Source of the DNA: Rheinheimera pacifica
GTDB taxonomy: Bacteria > Pseudomonadota > Gammaproteobacteria > Enterobacterales > Alteromonadaceae
Length of the DNA stretch: 64,000 nt
Assembly: GCF_024809855.1 (NCBI RefSeq)
Contig: NZ_JANUEM010000012.1
Span: 83,322 to 147,321 of the forward strand
Reading direction: 5' to 3'
Shown: positions 63,206 to 64,000 of the stretch, piece by piece
How positions within the stretch are numbered: position 1 is the stretch's first letter
Layout of the letters: every line of letters begins with the position of its first letter
Made by a program: the position numbers and the translations under genes
The notes under the pieces: generated by a model
What the model was told of the DNA's origin: nothing
The model's input: the letters and a program-made list of their open reading frames with translations, nothing else
The model's database searches: none

Positions 63206-63931
63206 TCAGATATTTTGAGTATATTGAATACTTCCGTCACTGTGCCTTAACCAAATCCCACCTGATGCAGTATTTAACTCTATCCCGCCAATCCAGTCAG
63301 AGAAGCCATTCATATTGATCGTATTACACTCTTCTCTTAACGCGGCGGTGCCAGCTTCTGTAATTGCCACAGTACAAAAATTAACTGGTATGTTCTCTAC
63401 ATTCAGCTTTAGTAGCGGCGCTTCTAAGCTGTTGCAACCCAGCTTCAAAATGCGGTCATAAATATAACTATCCGTTACAAGGTCCACACCATTTCTGGCA
63501 GGATATAGCGCATAACCAATAACTCTGGCTGCTTTAATTTCGGGACCATAGAGTGAAGCTGCTTTTAGCACCTGTTCATCCCAAATGGTAAGGCCACTAC
63601 AGTAAGCTGGAAAACGATTCTTTAATACTTTTAATGCACTCAACATAACTGGACAGGCCCCAGCACCGGAGGCAATTATATTCAATAATTTTTCAGGCGT
63701 ACTGCAGGTATAGGCATCCCAGCATTGTAAGCGATACCCCCACTCCGGCTCAGTGAGTGCTTTAGAAATACAGAATTGCTGTAAAGGTGCATTTTCTACT
63801 GGCCGCACAATAAAACCAGGTTCTTCATTTCCTTCATCAGATAAGTAATAACAACGTAAAGAAATACGCTGATAACTGATATTCAGCAAGCGGCAGATGG
63901 CCAATTGGACTTCCCCTAAAACACTAGACAC
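63206..63931 (-). CDS. unknown protein with DUF3658-like C-terminus, probably 5'-truncated by an IS element
   Basis: An open frame of 241 residues. Its C-terminal half (YIYDRILKLGC, VAITEAGTAALREECNTIN, GFSDWIGGIELN) resembles DUF3658-type proteins, whose role is unknown; this is a by-eye match. The only usable start is a GTG that falls inside the AAGGAG stretch just before the IS end, so the natural N-terminus was probably lost or replaced when the IS inserted. AT-richer than the core genes. No neighbours explain its function. Confidence 0.55.
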   Translation of the reverse strand: MSSVLGEVQLAICRLLNISYQRISLRCYYLSDEGNEEPGFIVRPVENAPLQQFCISKALTEPEWGYRLQCWDAYTCSTPEKLLNIIASGAGACPVMLSALKVLKNRFPAYCSGLTIWDEQVLKAASLYGPEIKAARVIGYALYPARNGVDLVTDSYIYDRILKLGCNSLEAPLLKLNVENIPVNFCTVAITEAGTAALREECNTINMNGFSDWIGGIELNTASGGIWLRHSDGSIQYTQNI

Positions 63932-64000
63932 TCCTTAGGTTAGAATACAACTTTAGGAGGGCACCATGTCCAAGCAACGTTTTACATCAGAATTCAAAGC
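63920..64000 (+). mobile_element. left end of an IS3-like insertion sequence (partial)
   Basis: Starting near 63920-63935 (boundary inferred), the DNA leads into AGGAGG (63955-63960) and an ATG at 63966 encoding MSKQRFTSEFK, the typical beginning of the IS3-family OrfA transposase (MSKxRFTxEFK). The rest lies outside the window, so the inverted repeats and target duplication cannot be checked. Confidence 0.75.
63966..64000 (+). CDS. IS3-family transposase OrfA (partial, N-terminus only)
   Basis: Only 11 codons are visible: MSKQRFTSEFK. This matches the start of OrfA helix-turn-helix proteins of IS3-type elements. AGGAGG sits five bases upstream of the ATG. Continuation lies beyond the right edge. 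Confidence 0.8.
   Translation, partial: MSKQRFTSEFK

Overview
The window looks like a chromosomal segment of a gammaproteobacterium of the Alteromonadales/Chromatiaceae type (Rheinheimera or Alishewanella-like; this is an inference from protein style and gene order, not a database result). It has the conserved gene orders tig-clpP-clpX-lon-hupB-ppiD, pspABC/pspF/sapABCDF and ycjX-ycjF, a TyrR-controlled tyrosine pathway, and E. coli-like tRNAs.

Layout. 1-10281: housekeeping genes: glyA (cut by the left edge), SOS-type dinB with a LexA box, a cold-shock protein next to a DEAD-box RNA helicase, a DUF2058 protein, an acetyltransferase, a methyltransferase/gloB/mltD group, two small unknown genes and cheV. 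10490-18995: aromatic amino acid and methionine catabolism: phhAB turns phenylalanine into tyrosine; hppD-hmgA-fah-maiA degrades 4-hydroxyphenylpyruvate to fumarate and acetoacetate; tyrR sits between them, with three candidate TyrR boxes; a methionine gamma-lyase follows. 19099-29425: ycjX-ycjF, then the envelope-stress psp genes, with pspF overlapping the first gene of a sapABCDF peptide transporter. 29473-40561: protein quality control (ppiD, hupB, lon with a sigma-32 promoter, clpX, clpP, tig) and proBA. 41428-41913: a tRNA cluster (Pro, Arg, His, Pro) with a broken tRNA-Pro copy, then divergent folD.

42992-58589 is a sugar/inositol island. One half resembles the rhizobial thu disaccharide locus: MalEFGK-type ABC transporter, Gfo/Idh/MocA dehydrogenase, ThuA-like protein and a LacI regulator. 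It also carries an unusual stand-alone C-terminal domain of a mannitol dehydrogenase. Two palindromes with the same core, one extended to 38 bp without a mismatch, probably bind the LacI protein. The other half is an iol set (rpiR-iolB diverging from iolC-iolD-mmsA) that lacks iolE, a clear iolG and a separate iolJ, although iolC is fused to an aldolase-like domain.

58794-64000 is accessory: a Phd/ParE-type toxin-antitoxin pair; a BlaI-type repressor with an M56 sensor protease whose C-terminus is an apparently intact M23 (LytM-type) peptidoglycan endopeptidase instead of a penicillin-binding sensor, preceded by twin perfect or near-perfect palindromes; a secreted alpha/beta hydrolase; a truncated AAA ATPase remnant; two orphan unknown genes; and the left end of an IS3-like insertion sequence. 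The BlaI/M56-M23 locus and the thu-like/iol island are the most unusual parts.
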